64,000 nt of DNA from Oleiphilus messinensis (GCF_002162375.1 NZ_CP021425.1:620001-684000); one strand, 5' to 3'. Shown: positions 25,416 through 34,340, numbered from the stretch's first letter. Notes: a model not told the origin generated them from the sequence alone. Made by a program: numbers and translations.

Positions 25416-26534
25416 CTAATCCTCGTTGTCTTGAGTATCGCATCGCCAGGGCAAGCCCCAGCCAAATGCTTGATCCATTTCAGGAAGACTATGGAAATAG
25501 TCCATTATAGGGGTTAATTTGGGGGCACTATTAATAAACTCAAGCATCGCGATGGCACATATTGGTTTGGCCATTAAACTATCGGGCCGAAATGTGGTCT
25601 CGGCGAGGCCTGGAATATGAAAATCCACCTCCGCACTCAGGCCATTCCAGCGGTCATGGCCTTCCAACATAAAAGCGTAAATCAGGTAGCGATGCATCTT
25701 GTGTTGAAAGCGGGGGTTGATTTGCAGTTGTTCAAAATGCTTTTCAGTCGAGCGTGTTGCGAGCATATAGGGAACACCGTCGAAGGAACCTTCAAGGGTC
25801 TCACCATAACTTTGAACGATACCCCGTTGCCCATTGTAGAGTTGGTAAAACCCGCCAATCCTGAGGTCTGAGATAACGTCGAAATCAGAGCCCATGAAAA
25901 ACCGGGTGGTCGGGGCATGCTCTGCACTCACTTTTTTCCATTTCATCATGATCAGAGCTCGGTCACCACTTACCATGGGGCCTTCGGAGGCCTGGCTTTT
26001 ATCCATGGATATACCCGAAGGTTGATCTGCCTGATGATCTTGCCTTAACGCTTCGTTTTTCTCAGCAATTTTATCGGGGGCGGGCAAGCCTAATTGTTGG
26101 TAGAGTCGTTCCGGGCCATCGCTGTATCCCTGTGCGACAAATCGACACTTCCAGCCACCATTGCGGCGATAAAACTCAAGGAAGATCAGGGCATTTTCTG
26201 ACCGTGAAGTACTGTCCCACAGCACCTTTAAGGTTTCGGTTCCCGTCATCATTTCCGCCAGTTGACCGGATGCAGCATGAGTCCCAGTATTTGGCCCCAT
26301 ACTCACAATAAAGACAACGATTTTTGCGACCGAGTCCGGAATATCGGGCAGGTTCAGGAGTAGCTCCTGTTCTGTTTTGGCGAGCCCTGGACAGTTTTCG
26401 GGAGTTAGATAAACCGTGCCGAGTCCATCTTCCTGTATTGCCACATCCCAATGCCACGATGACATATCCATTGTCAGTCGATAAGCCGTCTGGTTTGAGA
26501 GCGCTATGTTCTGTCCGGGAACCAATTGAGTCAC
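25416..26534 (-). CDS. terA: TerA-like protein: TerD-fold domain plus C-terminal TerA-type region
   Basis: A 372-residue protein close to the length of TerA. The N-terminal 150 residues are a degraded TerD-like domain (SWHWDVAIQED, LIFLEFYRRNGGWKCRFVAQG) without the clear DxD calcium loop of the short TerD copies. A linker around 155-190 is followed by a second region (RALIMMKWKKVSAE, FFMGSDFDVISDLRIGGFYQL, GLSAEVDFHIPG) typical of TerA. It lies between the TerZ-like gene and terB, matching the Z-A-B order of plasmid ter operons. Confidence 0.83.
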   Translation of the reverse strand: MTQLVPGQNIALSNQTAYRLTMDMSSWHWDVAIQEDGLGTVYLTPENCPGLAKTEQELLLNLPDIPDSVAKIVVFIVSMGPNTGTHAASGQLAEMMTGTETLKVLWDSTSRSENALIFLEFYRRNGGWKCRFVAQGYSDGPERLYQQLGLPAPDKIAEKNEALRQDHQADQPSGISMDKSQASEGPMVSGDRALIMMKWKKVSAEHAPTTRFFMGSDFDVISDLRIGGFYQLYNGQRGIVQSYGETLEGSFDGVPYMLATRSTEKHFEQLQINPRFQHKMHRYLIYAFMLEGHDRWNGLSAEVDFHIPGLAETTFRPDSLMAKPICAIAMLEFINSAPKLTPIMDYFHSLPEMDQAFGWGLPWRCDTQDNED

Positions 26535-26591
26535 AGCAGTTGTCCGTTAGCTGAGTAATGAATGGAGATTTCAGAGCCAGGCCTGAATCTT

Positions 26592-26631
26592 ATCTGCTTC
26601 TGCTAACCCCGGAATACCGGGGTAGGCAGAT
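26592..26631. other. Two-tier hairpin between the TerZ-like and TerA genes
   Basis: The inner stem is ACCCCGG (26606-26612) with CCGGGGT (26617-26623) and a 4-base loop. The outer stem is ATCTGC (26592-26597) with GCAGAT (26626-26631). No T tract follows on the transcribed strand, so readthrough with 3'-end protection of the terZ message is as likely as termination. Confidence 0.7.
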
Positions 26632-26635
26632 GGTC

Positions 26636-27241
26636 TTATAAGTAGCTTTGGGCAACGGTCTGAATGGTTTCCGGAAGCTTTTTGTCTTGTGTTGGCTCAC
26701 CAACAGCACGGAATTTCCACTCACTGTTGTGGCGATACAGGATACCCAGAACCATTGAGACCGAACCGTGGAATTTGGCATCGTTGGCGATGTTGTAGCT
26801 GGCCAGAACGCTGTCTACCCGAGTTGGTGTACCTTCGTACAAACGAACACTGGCAAAAGGGATTGTACCGAAATCGTGTCCCCGGAAACTATTGAGAACA
26901 ACAGCAACTTGCTGAACCGATTGTGGCACCGCATTCAGTTCAATGGTGATAATCTCATTGTCCAGACCATCATCGCCGTCCATGTCGCCAGTCAAATCAT
27001 CGCCACTGTGACGAATAGAGCCATCCTGACTTTTCAGTTGTCCGAAATAAACCACATCTACAGGCTGCTTTTGATCATTGTACAGCCCAACACTTGCGTC
27101 CAGATCCACAGCTACTTTTTTTGTGCCGAAGAAGCCTTTCTTCTCGATTGCACCCCAGTTGACACCAACGCAAACCCGGTCGAGCTTGTTTCCGCCTTTT
27201 TCAAGGCTGATGCGTTGGCCTTTCTCTAAAGAAATGGTCAT
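26636..27241 (-). CDS. terZ: TerZ-like TerD-family protein
   Basis: The start is set at 27241 (MTISLEKGQRISLEKGGNKL), which is preceded by GGAGACAGGATAT; a longer frame upstream lacks a ribosome site and TerD character. 201 residues. Compared with the TerD copies it has the TerZ-type insert (NWGAIEKKGFFGTKKVAVDL), then DLDASVGLYN, HSGDDLTGDMDGDDGLDNE and GILYRHNSEWKFRAVGE. The acidic calcium-binding loops are complete. It precedes terA-terB, giving the Z-A-B order. A hairpin lies upstream, between it and the AIM24-fusion gene. Confidence 0.88.
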   Translation of the reverse strand: MTISLEKGQRISLEKGGNKLDRVCVGVNWGAIEKKGFFGTKKVAVDLDASVGLYNDQKQPVDVVYFGQLKSQDGSIRHSGDDLTGDMDGDDGLDNEIITIELNAVPQSVQQVAVVLNSFRGHDFGTIPFASVRLYEGTPTRVDSVLASYNIANDAKFHGSVSMVLGILYRHNSEWKFRAVGEPTQDKKLPETIQTVAQSYL

Positions 27242-27301
27242 ATATCCTGTCTCCGTTTGATTAAGCAGCTGAAATTGCGTTCCAGTAGATTGATGTAGAA
27301 A

Positions 27302-27327
27302 TATGCACGAGTTGATCATCGTGCATA
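27302..27327. other. Hairpin between the TerD-AIM24 fusion gene and terZ
   Basis: TATGCACGA (27302-27310) and TCGTGCATA (27319-27327) form a perfect 9-bp stem with an 8-base loop. On the transcribed strand it is followed by TTTCT, so it could be a weak terminator or attenuator in the 228-base gap. Confidence 0.65.
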
Positions 27328-27469
27328 CTGCCGAATTGCTGTCCGTGCCTTTGTACCCAATGTGCTGTTTATACACGCTTGGTAGGCTGATTTCCACCGT
27401 AAAAAATATAGCACAGCGTCAGACAGCCTGCCTATTCTGGCAACCTGTTCCAGAAATGAGATCCAAATC

Positions 27470-28990
27470 TCAGTCACCATCCAATAGACGTCCAACGCCG
27501 CCGAGTATTGAACCTTCTCCCTGGCTTCTTCCGCCCGCTGAAGGGGCATGCTGTAATACTCTGTCTGCGAGCCGTGAGAACGGGGCGCTTTGCAGCCAGA
27601 CGGTTCCGGTTCCGGCCAATGTTGCAAAGAAGAGACCCTCGCCACCAAAAAACATACTCTTCAACCCCCGCACCATTTGAATGTCGTAATCAATGCCTGA
27701 AGTAAATGCAACCAGGCATCCGGTATCCACGAGTAATTTTTCATTGTTGAGATCCTTGCGAATCACGGTGCCGCCGGCATGAATAAACGCCAGTCCGTCG
27801 CCCTTTAAACTTTGCAAAATAAAACCTTCTCCGCCAAAAAAGCCGGCACCGATCCGGCGATTGAAAGCAATACTGATTTCGGTACCGAGCGCTGCGGCCA
27901 GAAACGCGTCTTTCTGGCACAGAATTTTATTCCCCAATTCGTTCATATCGAGCGGAATAATCGACCCGGGATAAGGTGCAGCAAAGGCGACTCGTTTTTT
28001 GCCGCTGGCATTGTTTGTGAAATGAGTCATCATAATGGATTCGCCGGTCAGCAAGCGCCGACCCACACTGAGCAGGCCATCCAGAAAACCGGATTTCGGG
28101 TTGGAACCATCCCCCATCTTTGATTCATAGTGGATGCCATTTTCCATATAATTCATGGCACCGGCTTCTGCGACGACTGTCTCGCCCGGATCCAGTTCCA
28201 CTTCAACAATTTGAGCCTCATACCCCAGTATTTCATAATCAACCTCGTGGCAGATGACTGGACTCTGACGTTGTTTTTGCAAGCCTGTAGTAACGGGGTA
28301 ACCGGCATCTGGTCGCTGCACAGGAGCAACACCGGGAGCTATTGTTGATGCCGCCATAACCTGAGGTGGGTTGCCCGGTGGCGGGCTTTGTTGCGCAACT
28401 GAAGTAGTGGTGGAGCCCGAATTATCCTGTAACCGCAACAATGGCGCACCGTATTTCTGCAAAATAGCATTGAGGCCATCCTGAAAGCCTGAGCCAACGG
28501 CGGAAAAACGCCATGTAGCGTCTTTTCGATAGAGTTCTCCCATAATGACACAGCGGCTTTCGTGAGTATCTGCGGGGAGATTAAAGCGCGCCAACGCCGT
28601 CCCGGTGGCTTCGTTGATTAGTTCTATGCGCGCATCCAGACTGGTGAAGTTCTGGTTGCGTTGCACGCCTTCATGGAGACTCAGTACAAAGGCCATCCTT
28701 GCAATGTTTTGAGGGATGCGCGTAAGGTCAATGATTACTGATTCAGACTGAGCCGGGCTTTCGGAATGGTAGCGAATACTGCTGTCTGCAGAAGCGGGTT
28801 GTTCCGAGTGAATAATTGATCCGTCATTGGGAATCATCTGAGCGCTATCAAGCAAAAAGCTGATGAAGTGAACCGTAAATGGCTGAGCCCCGGCCGGTTG
28901 CTGCCATCCACACTGAACGGCCAGCCGGGATAAATCCGGTGCAATCTGGGTTAAGTTCAATCGTGTGCCCCGTTCTAAAACATCAGTCAT
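27470..28990 (-). CDS. TerD domain fused to AIM24/TIGR00266 domain
   Basis: A 506-residue two-domain protein. Residues 1-180 are TerD-like ([58 protein letters not shown]) but lack the DFDLDA calcium motif. A low-complexity linker rich in Q, P and T (about 190-240) leads to a C-terminal AIM24 (TIGR00266) beta-helix-like domain of about 230 residues: [53 protein letters not shown] and [23 protein letters not shown]24-family proteins are often encoded next to TerD genes; here they are one chain. The fusion would tie the TerD group to a membrane-associated partner. It is first in the minus-strand run and divergent from the DUF475 gene. Confidence 0.9.
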   Translation of the reverse strand: MTDVLERGTRLNLTQIAPDLSRLAVQCGWQQPAGAQPFTVHFISFLLDSAQMIPNDGSIIHSEQPASADSSIRYHSESPAQSESVIIDLTRIPQNIARMAFVLSLHEGVQRNQNFTSLDARIELINEATGTALARFNLPADTHESRCVIMGELYRKDATWRFSAVGSGFQDGLNAILQKYGAPLLRLQDNSGSTTTSVAQQSPPPGNPPQVMAASTIAPGVAPVQRPDAGYPVTTGLQKQRQSPVICHEVDYEILGYEAQIVEVELDPGETVVAEAGAMNYMENGIHYESKMGDGSNPKSGFLDGLLSVGRRLLTGESIMMTHFTNNASGKKRVAFAAPYPGSIIPLDMNELGNKILCQKDAFLAAALGTEISIAFNRRIGAGFFGGEGFILQSLKGDGLAFIHAGGTVIRKDLNNEKLLVDTGCLVAFTSGIDYDIQMVRGLKSMFFGGEGLFFATLAGTGTVWLQSAPFSRLADRVLQHAPSAGGRSQGEGSILGGVGRLLDGD

Positions 28991-29227
28991 GGCAGTATCT
29001 CCTCGTCCTGTAGTTGCAAAGTTTTAAGCGCTGAGTCGGTTTGGTTTGATGAGCTGGCGAAATGGCCTGCCGAATCTGTCGGATCCCTGTTGTGAAGGGT
29101 AGTCATTGCATAGTAGACTCTGTTCCCTGTCCGAGTCGAATTTAGGCTCTATTGATGTTTCAAGTATAAAGCGCGCTTGGCGTGCAATTTCCCTCATTTT
29201 TTCCCTTTTTTAATTGGAGTTTACAGG

Positions 29228-30295
29228 ATGAACCGTTCTCATCTGCGGTATTTCAGGGGCAGTTTTTTGGTCACCATTACCGGTATATTGCTGGCATTTT
29301 ATATGGGGGGAAACTCTGCAGAGGGATTTTCCCTTGCTGAAGGTCTGTCTGTGATGTTTATTGTCGCGGTACTGGCTGTTTTGGAAATATCGCTCTCGTT
29401 TGATAATGCGGTTGTAAACGCAACTGTACTTAAAGATATGGATGAAAAGTGGCGTCGGCGTTTTTTGACCTGGGGTATCCTGATTGCTGTTTTTGGTATG
29501 CGGATCATTTTCCCGGTACTGGTCGTGAGTGTGGTTGCCCAGATTAATCCCTGGGCTGCACTGGAGCTGGCCGTTTCCACTCCGGATGAATATGCCAGAG
29601 TCATGACCGAAGCGCATGTGTCTGTAATGGCATTTGGCGGGGCATTTCTGATGATGGTTGGACTGGACTTCTTCCTGGACGATGAAAAAGAGCATTGGAT
29701 ACCGTTTGTCGAACAGCCAATCGTACATTTGGGTAAACTTCGCTTTGCCGCAGAAGTGATCACTGTGCTTGCAATTATGGCCGTAGCCCAACTGGCTTTG
29801 CCGGTGGAAGAATCAAGGGCATTTATGATCTCCGGGATTGCGGGTATTTTAACGTTTACTGCTATTCATAAACTCAGTGCATTTATGGAGGCCCGGGAGC
29901 AGGCTCGAGCGGCAGAACATGCTGCAAAAAGCGGCGCGGCGATGTTTTTGTATCTGGAGTTGCTCGATGCTTCGTTCAGTTTTGACGGGGTAATCGGCGC
30001 GTTTGCCATCACGACGGATCTGTTTATTATTGCAATTGGTTTGGGGATAGGCGCTATGTTTGTCCGTTCCCTGACGATTCTATTGGTTGAGAAAGACACG
30101 CTTGCGGAGTATCAGTATCTTGAGCACGGTGCGTTTTATGCCATCATCGCGCTTGCGACAATCATGTTTTTGAAGACATTCGTGCACATTCCCGAAGTGG
30201 TAACCGGTTTAATCGGGGCGGGTTTCATTGCTGTTGCCTTTGTGCATTCTGTAATGGAAAACAAAAACGCTGAAGCCGGACAAGGGCAAGCTTAA
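29228..30295 (+). CDS. DUF475 integral membrane protein (TerC-related)
   Basis: About 355 residues from ATG 29228 (MNRSHLRYFRGSFLV), with GGAG and AGG just upstream; a TTG at 29177 would add 17 residues. It has about nine hydrophobic helices. Paired intramembrane acidic motifs, LEISLSFDNAVVNATVL and FSFDGVIGAFAITTD, are the inverted-repeat hallmarks of the TerC/LysE-like superfamily and suggest metal-ion handling. It is the probable membrane component of the neighbouring ter cluster, transcribed divergently from the TerD-AIM24 gene over a 237-base gap. In classic operons TerC itself has this role. Confidence 0.9.
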   Translation: MNRSHLRYFRGSFLVTITGILLAFYMGGNSAEGFSLAEGLSVMFIVAVLAVLEISLSFDNAVVNATVLKDMDEKWRRRFLTWGILIAVFGMRIIFPVLVVSVVAQINPWAALELAVSTPDEYARVMTEAHVSVMAFGGAFLMMVGLDFFLDDEKEHWIPFVEQPIVHLGKLRFAAEVITVLAIMAVAQLALPVEESRAFMISGIAGILTFTAIHKLSAFMEAREQARAAEHAAKSGAAMFLYLELLDASFSFDGVIGAFAITTDLFIIAIGLGIGAMFVRSLTILLVEKDTLAEYQYLEHGAFYAIIALATIMFLKTFVHIPEVVTGLIGAGFIAVAFVHSVMENKNAEAGQGQA

Positions 30296-30330
30296 GTCCC
30301 AGCTTGGCTTAAATCCCTGCTTAGCTTAAC
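30290..30330. repeat. 17-bp tandem repeat overlapping the DUF475 stop codon
   Basis: Units GCTTAAGTCCCAGCTTG (30290), GCTTAAATCCCTGCTTA (30307) and a partial GCTTAAC (30324). The first unit includes the gene's own TAA. Confidence 0.75.
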
Positions 30331-30335
30331 AGTTG

Positions 30336-30364
30336 GGGGGCATACAGATTCCAAGTGTGCCCCC
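30336..30364. terminator. Hairpin between convergent DUF475 and AEC genes
   Basis: GGGGGCA (30336-30342) pairs with TGCCCCC (30358-30364) around a 15-base loop in the 68-base convergent gap. It touches the stop codon of the minus-strand gene. No T tract is present on either side. Confidence 0.55.
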
Positions 30365-31323
30365 TAAACCCAGCCCAGCATTCGAAACAACAATATTCCC
30401 GCACTAATGGTTCCAATCGACAGTACAGTTGTTGTGGCGACGATGTTTGCGGCCAATTTATCATCCCCTCCAATGACCTTCACCATAATAAAGCTGACCG
30501 TTGCGGTCGGACTGGCGAACATCAGAAACAGCGTACCGAGCAAAATACCGTCCAGTCCCAGAGCATAGCCAACCAAGGTCATCCCGAATGGTAAAATGAT
30601 CAGCTTATTGGCGATGGTCCAGTACGCTGTTGTCGATGATTGCCACAAGCGTTTGAAGCTGATTGCACCGCCTACACATAGCAATGCGAGCGGTAAGGTA
30701 AGTTGTGCAAAGTAGCGCGCACTTTGAGCGAGTATATCGGGTAACTGCAAGTTCAACCGGGCGGCGATCAATGCCACTGTAATGGCAATAATCAGTGGGT
30801 TTTTCACGATATCGGTGCCAATTCTGAGCCAATGGATTCGTGATTTGCCTTGGGATGCTGCTACAGTGAGCACAATAATGGACAGAATGTTGTAAAGGAT
30901 CGTCAGAAAGGCGAGCAGGATTGAGCCGATGGCCAACCCCTCTGCACCATACATATTCTGACAAAGTGCGAGGCCGATAATGCCCATATTGCCCCGAAAT
31001 GATCCCTGAACAAATACGCCTTTGAGAGCGGCTTCCATCCCTGACATGGTTGCAACGATCCATAGCAATAGTACCGCTGCTATTGTGGCCAATAAACCGT
31101 AGATCACCTGTTGCGGCCTGACCAATTCAAATACCGGACTTTCAGTGATGCTCAAAAATAGCAGGAGCGGCAGGGCGATGGTGAAAATCAGGCGAGAACC
31201 GATTTCAATGAATCGATCATCGATTATGGTTCGGTAACGGAGCCACCAGCCAATGAAAACGATAATAAAACAGGGTAGGGTGATGCCCCCGGCGAAGGAC
31301 AAGAGTTCCAGAAAATGGGGCAT
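30364..31323 (-). CDS. AEC family transporter
   Basis: A 319-residue membrane protein with about ten hydrophobic helices in two five-helix halves, the auxin-efflux-carrier family fold. Typical positions are GNMGIIGLALCQNMYGAEGL near the middle, LTLPLALLCVGGAISF, and the C-terminal FLMFASPTATVSFIMVKVIGGD. Bacterial members export or exchange small organic acids such as malate; the substrate here is not known. It is transcribed on the minus strand 32 bases after the HD-GYP gene, so the two may share a transcript. Confidence 0.9.
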   Translation of the reverse strand: MPHFLELLSFAGGITLPCFIIVFIGWWLRYRTIIDDRFIEIGSRLIFTIALPLLLFLSITESPVFELVRPQQVIYGLLATIAAVLLLWIVATMSGMEAALKGVFVQGSFRGNMGIIGLALCQNMYGAEGLAIGSILLAFLTILYNILSIIVLTVAASQGKSRIHWLRIGTDIVKNPLIIAITVALIAARLNLQLPDILAQSARYFAQLTLPLALLCVGGAISFKRLWQSSTTAYWTIANKLIILPFGMTLVGYALGLDGILLGTLFLMFASPTATVSFIMVKVIGGDDKLAANIVATTTVLSIGTISAGILLFRMLGWV

Positions 31324-31355
31324 GTATAACTCATCCCGGCTAAAGCAGTTAATAA

Positions 31356-32627
31356 CTACACGGATTTGTTGATGTATTCTTTCACATCAACACCGTAGGT
31401 GCCATTCGCCAGGCCTTTTTTGATGGAATAGATTTCACCGGATTTATCTTTAATGTCGTCTGCGAGGTTCACAATGTAGGGCGGACGCTGTTTTTTGTCC
31501 GAGGTCAGTACGAGTTCCACCCGTGGCCGAAGTCGGTATTCCGGATTGGCGGATACCACGATTCCGATTTCCCCGTTTGTCATTTCGACCAGGGATCCGG
31601 GAGGGTAGATGCCGACCATTTGAATAAAAGCTTCGACGAGTTCTTTATCGAAATGTTTATCGCGCTCGGCAAACAGTATTTGCAGTGCGTCCAGCGCCGG
31701 GGAGCCACTTTTGTAGCAGCGAGAGCTGGTTATCGCATCATAGGCATCGACAATGGTGATCAGGCGAATAAATTTGTGCAGGTAACCTGCGTCCAGACCT
31801 TCCGGATAACCTTTGCCATCAATCCGTTCATGGTGTGACATTGCGGTGTCCTGAACCATGGGCTCCAGGTCTTCATATTGTTTGAGAATGTCATACCCCA
31901 GGTTGGTATGTTGTTTCATGATGGCAAACTCGATCCGGGACAGTCGGCCGGGTTTGTTCAAAATGTCGTCGGGAACTTTCAACTTACCTACATCGTGGAG
32001 CATGCCACACATGCCAACCAATTCGAGCTCGGCGGGAGAAAGACCGAGGAAGCGCCCAAATGCGATAGACAGAATGCCAACCCTGAGGCAGTGCTCTGCC
32101 GTGTAGTGGTCTTTTTCTTTAATCTTCGTCATCCAGAGTAACGCGTTGGCGTTGGTCAGAATGCTATCGACACAGCTTCGAATCAATGCCCGTGATCGCT
32201 CAAGATCGATCTGGTGGTCTTTCTTGATGTTTTCCATGATTTGCTCGACATGGTCAACACCCTCGTCGAAGACGATTTTTGCGCCAGGTAGTGTGTCGTG
32301 AAATGGTTTGTTTTCGCGCAGGCCGGGATAGTTGGGTGCGGTGCCTTCAGCAGTGATCGGGCCGGATTTCTGGTTGTCGATCCAGAATTCTTTTTCAATT
32401 TCGATAAAAACGTGTCGGCAATGACTGCGCAGTAGCTCGATATCGTCGATGCTGTTGATGGTCATTCCCTGAAGCAGTACCGGGATTTCAGTCCAGGGGC
32501 GATCCAGTCGCGTAACGTACATGCCTATTTCGAGGTTATCCACCGGCATCTTTACTTCTATCAATTTTGAATCCGAGTTTTTATTTTTGGTTCTGGCCAA
32601 ATTTGGAATTTTTTTTCTTCCGAACAT
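31356..32627 (-). CDS. HD-GYP domain c-di-GMP phosphodiesterase with DUF3391 N-terminus
   Basis: A 423-residue cytoplasmic protein. The DUF3391 region spans about 22-150 (VKMPVDNLEIGMYVTRLDRP). The HD-GYP domain spans about 165-345 with the metal site CGMLHDVGKLKVP (H211, D212), the SHHERIDGKGYPEGL signature (GYP at 273-275) and RLITIVDAYDAITSSRCYK. A beta-rich C-terminal region follows. All signature residues are kept, so hydrolysis of c-di-GMP to pGpG or GMP is likely. With the two GGDEF-EAL proteins it brings the window's c-di-GMP genes to three. The start at 32627 precedes a 555-base gap. Confidence 0.93.
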   Translation of the reverse strand: MFGRKKIPNLARTKNKNSDSKLIEVKMPVDNLEIGMYVTRLDRPWTEIPVLLQGMTINSIDDIELLRSHCRHVFIEIEKEFWIDNQKSGPITAEGTAPNYPGLRENKPFHDTLPGAKIVFDEGVDHVEQIMENIKKDHQIDLERSRALIRSCVDSILTNANALLWMTKIKEKDHYTAEHCLRVGILSIAFGRFLGLSPAELELVGMCGMLHDVGKLKVPDDILNKPGRLSRIEFAIMKQHTNLGYDILKQYEDLEPMVQDTAMSHHERIDGKGYPEGLDAGYLHKFIRLITIVDAYDAITSSRCYKSGSPALDALQILFAERDKHFDKELVEAFIQMVGIYPPGSLVEMTNGEIGIVVSANPEYRLRPRVELVLTSDKKQRPPYIVNLADDIKDKSGEIYSIKKGLANGTYGVDVKEYINKSV

Positions 32628-33182
32628 ACCTTAACGTCTCGGTCGGCAATTGATATTGAGGCTTAATGACTTTGCGCGGTCAACGGTGGCGAAACGACCG
32701 TATACCCTCAAGTTTTAGCGTATATTAAAATTAATTGCTCGGATGTTAAGTTCACCACATCTCCTGTGTAATATTTGTAATAGGGCAATGAGGATCAGGT
32801 CTGATTCAAGTCACGAAAGTTATGCCCTGCAACCGAAATGAGCTTTTGTGTATTGATACACCAGGATTTTGATTCACCAGGTTATGTGCTGTACATCGAT
32901 GCAGATGTTTACCCCATATTTTTATGTTTAAACCATGAATCGAAAAATGTCTAAATTTCGGACAGGTTTTGCAAGATTGATGCTGCGGCTACCCGGAAGA
33001 AGGTGGCACTAACGGCACTAATGGTTGTAATGTGAATTTTTGCAATTTTCCAGAAATGAGTTATAAACAGATATAGATCAAAAAATAGACAGAATGCTAT
33101 AGTTGGACTTATCCCTTTAGGGGGGAGCAGGGGGCTCTCCTCCAACCTCCGCAGTGAAGCTGGTCGATTTTCGGAGGCTGAT
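32628..33182. promoter_or_regulatory. Gap between HD-GYP and esterase genes with a possible structured leader
   Basis: There is no credible gene in these 555 bases. At 33102-33146 GTTGGA pairs with TCCAAC and encloses two short hairpins (TCCC/GGGA and GAGC/GCTC), which could fold as a three-way junction 37 bases before the GTG start of the esterase gene. A GGAGG ribosome site lies at about 33173-33177. The rest (32640-33060) is AT-rich with nothing recognised. Confidence 0.4.
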
Positions 33183-34070
33183 GTGAGTCGCATTACACTG
33201 ATCAAGAATGTCATTCGGCTGGGTATGAAGTTTATCCCCAACCAACTCAACGCCTATCGCTTATGTTCCAAGAGTGGGCACTTTTTGATAAAACCGCCAA
33301 AAGGGATGCAAATCGATTATACTAAAGTCGACGATGTACCCGTGGTCTGGCTTAATCATAAAACCCATTGTTCTTCCCGGGTTATATTGTACTTGCATGG
33401 AGGCGGTTATCTGATTGGTTCCACGCGTACTCACATTGAACTTGCGTCTCGCATTGCTCGAGCCTGTAAAGCACAAGTGGTGATGGCGGAATATCGCCTG
33501 GCGCCGGAGTATCCCTACCCTGCAGCGCTGGAAGATGTATTTGCAGTTTACAAGCATCTATTGAGAGAGCGCATATCAGCCAAGAAAATTGTCATCGCCG
33601 GAGACTCTGCAGGTGGTGGTCTATCTCTCGCGCTGCTGCAGCACATTCGCGATCATAAACTCGATGTCCCGGCGGGTGCAGTTTGTCTGTCGCCCTGGCT
33701 TGATTTGAGCTGCTCAATGTCCTCCCTCGCAAAAACACTGCACCGGGATCCATTGATCACACCCGAACGTATCCGGTACTTTGCTCGCCACTACGCGGGG
33801 GCTTCTGACCGAACTCAGCCCAGATTGTCGCCGTTATTTGCCGAACTCAAGGGGCTGCCACCTATTCTGATTCAAGTTGGCGGGGACGAAGTCCTGTTAC
33901 CGGAATGTGAGCTCTTCCAGGCACGGGCGGAAAGCGAAGGTATACAAGTCGAATTGCAGGTTTGGCCGGAGATGTTTCATGTCTGGCAATTTGCATTTCG
34001 CTGGCTGCCTGAGGCGCGACGCGCGGTATCCCAGATCGGTTACTTTGTGCGTCAAATCGTACCCGTTTGA
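33183..34070 (+). CDS. HSL-family alpha/beta hydrolase (carboxylesterase)
   Basis: A 295-residue protein starting at GTG 33183 after a GGAGG site (an ATG at 33181 runs straight into a stop). The hormone-sensitive-lipase family motifs are complete: oxyanion motif HGGG at 72-75, nucleophile S142 in GDSAGGG, acid D235 in GGDEVLLPE and histidine H266 in MFHVWQ. It should hydrolyse short-chain esters in the cytoplasm; there is no signal peptide. It stands alone on the plus strand, with a possible structured leader upstream and the small secreted-protein gene convergent downstream. Confidence 0.92.
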   Translation: MSRITLIKNVIRLGMKFIPNQLNAYRLCSKSGHFLIKPPKGMQIDYTKVDDVPVVWLNHKTHCSSRVILYLHGGGYLIGSTRTHIELASRIARACKAQVVMAEYRLAPEYPYPAALEDVFAVYKHLLRERISAKKIVIAGDSAGGGLSLALLQHIRDHKLDVPAGAVCLSPWLDLSCSMSSLAKTLHRDPLITPERIRYFARHYAGASDRTQPRLSPLFAELKGLPPILIQVGGDEVLLPECELFQARAESEGIQVELQVWPEMFHVWQFAFRWLPEARRAVSQIGYFVRQIVPV

Positions 34071-34136
34071 GCCGTTCCGTATAATCTGTCAGCCAAGCCT
34101 TGAGCTTTCAAATGTCAGCTGATCAATTCATCCGTG

Positions 34137-34340
34137 CTATCGGTACACGTAAGGTTGAGAGTCCAGTTGGGCCAGTTTGGATGATTGAAGTGCGACGTTA
34201 TGCTGTGTTTGTTGTGCGGACAACGATGGTGTTGCGATTTGGGTACTTTGATCACTGGCAGAGTCTGCCAGGTTAAGTGACGCGATAAACAGCACCATAA
34301 CGGCTGTAATCTTGGCCAGAGAATTGAGCTTCTCAGTCAT
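34137..34340 (-). CDS. Small exported protein, 67 residues
   Basis: The start is set at 34340 because MTEKLNSLAKITAVM is preceded by AAAAGGAGAAATATC, a very strong ribosome site; the longer frame to 34418 has none. A signal peptide is clear (AKITAVMVLFIASLNLADSA), leaving a mature peptide of about 43 residues rich in Q and S and ending DSQPYVYR. It has no cysteines and no known motif. I do not recognise the family. It is transcribed alone, converging on the esterase gene. Confidence 0.72.
   Translation of the reverse strand: MTEKLNSLAKITAVMVLFIASLNLADSASDQSTQIATPSLSAQQTQHNVALQSSKLAQLDSQPYVYR

Noticed and set aside
19872-30295. Ter cluster as a recently acquired mobile island
   Set aside because: No integrase, tRNA, flanking direct repeat or transposase is visible, and base use looks like that of the neighbouring genes.
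30290-30330. Tandem GCTTAA units as a regulator binding array
   Set aside because: They overlap a stop codon at a convergent gene end, which is not a promoter position; better treated as a slippage repeat.
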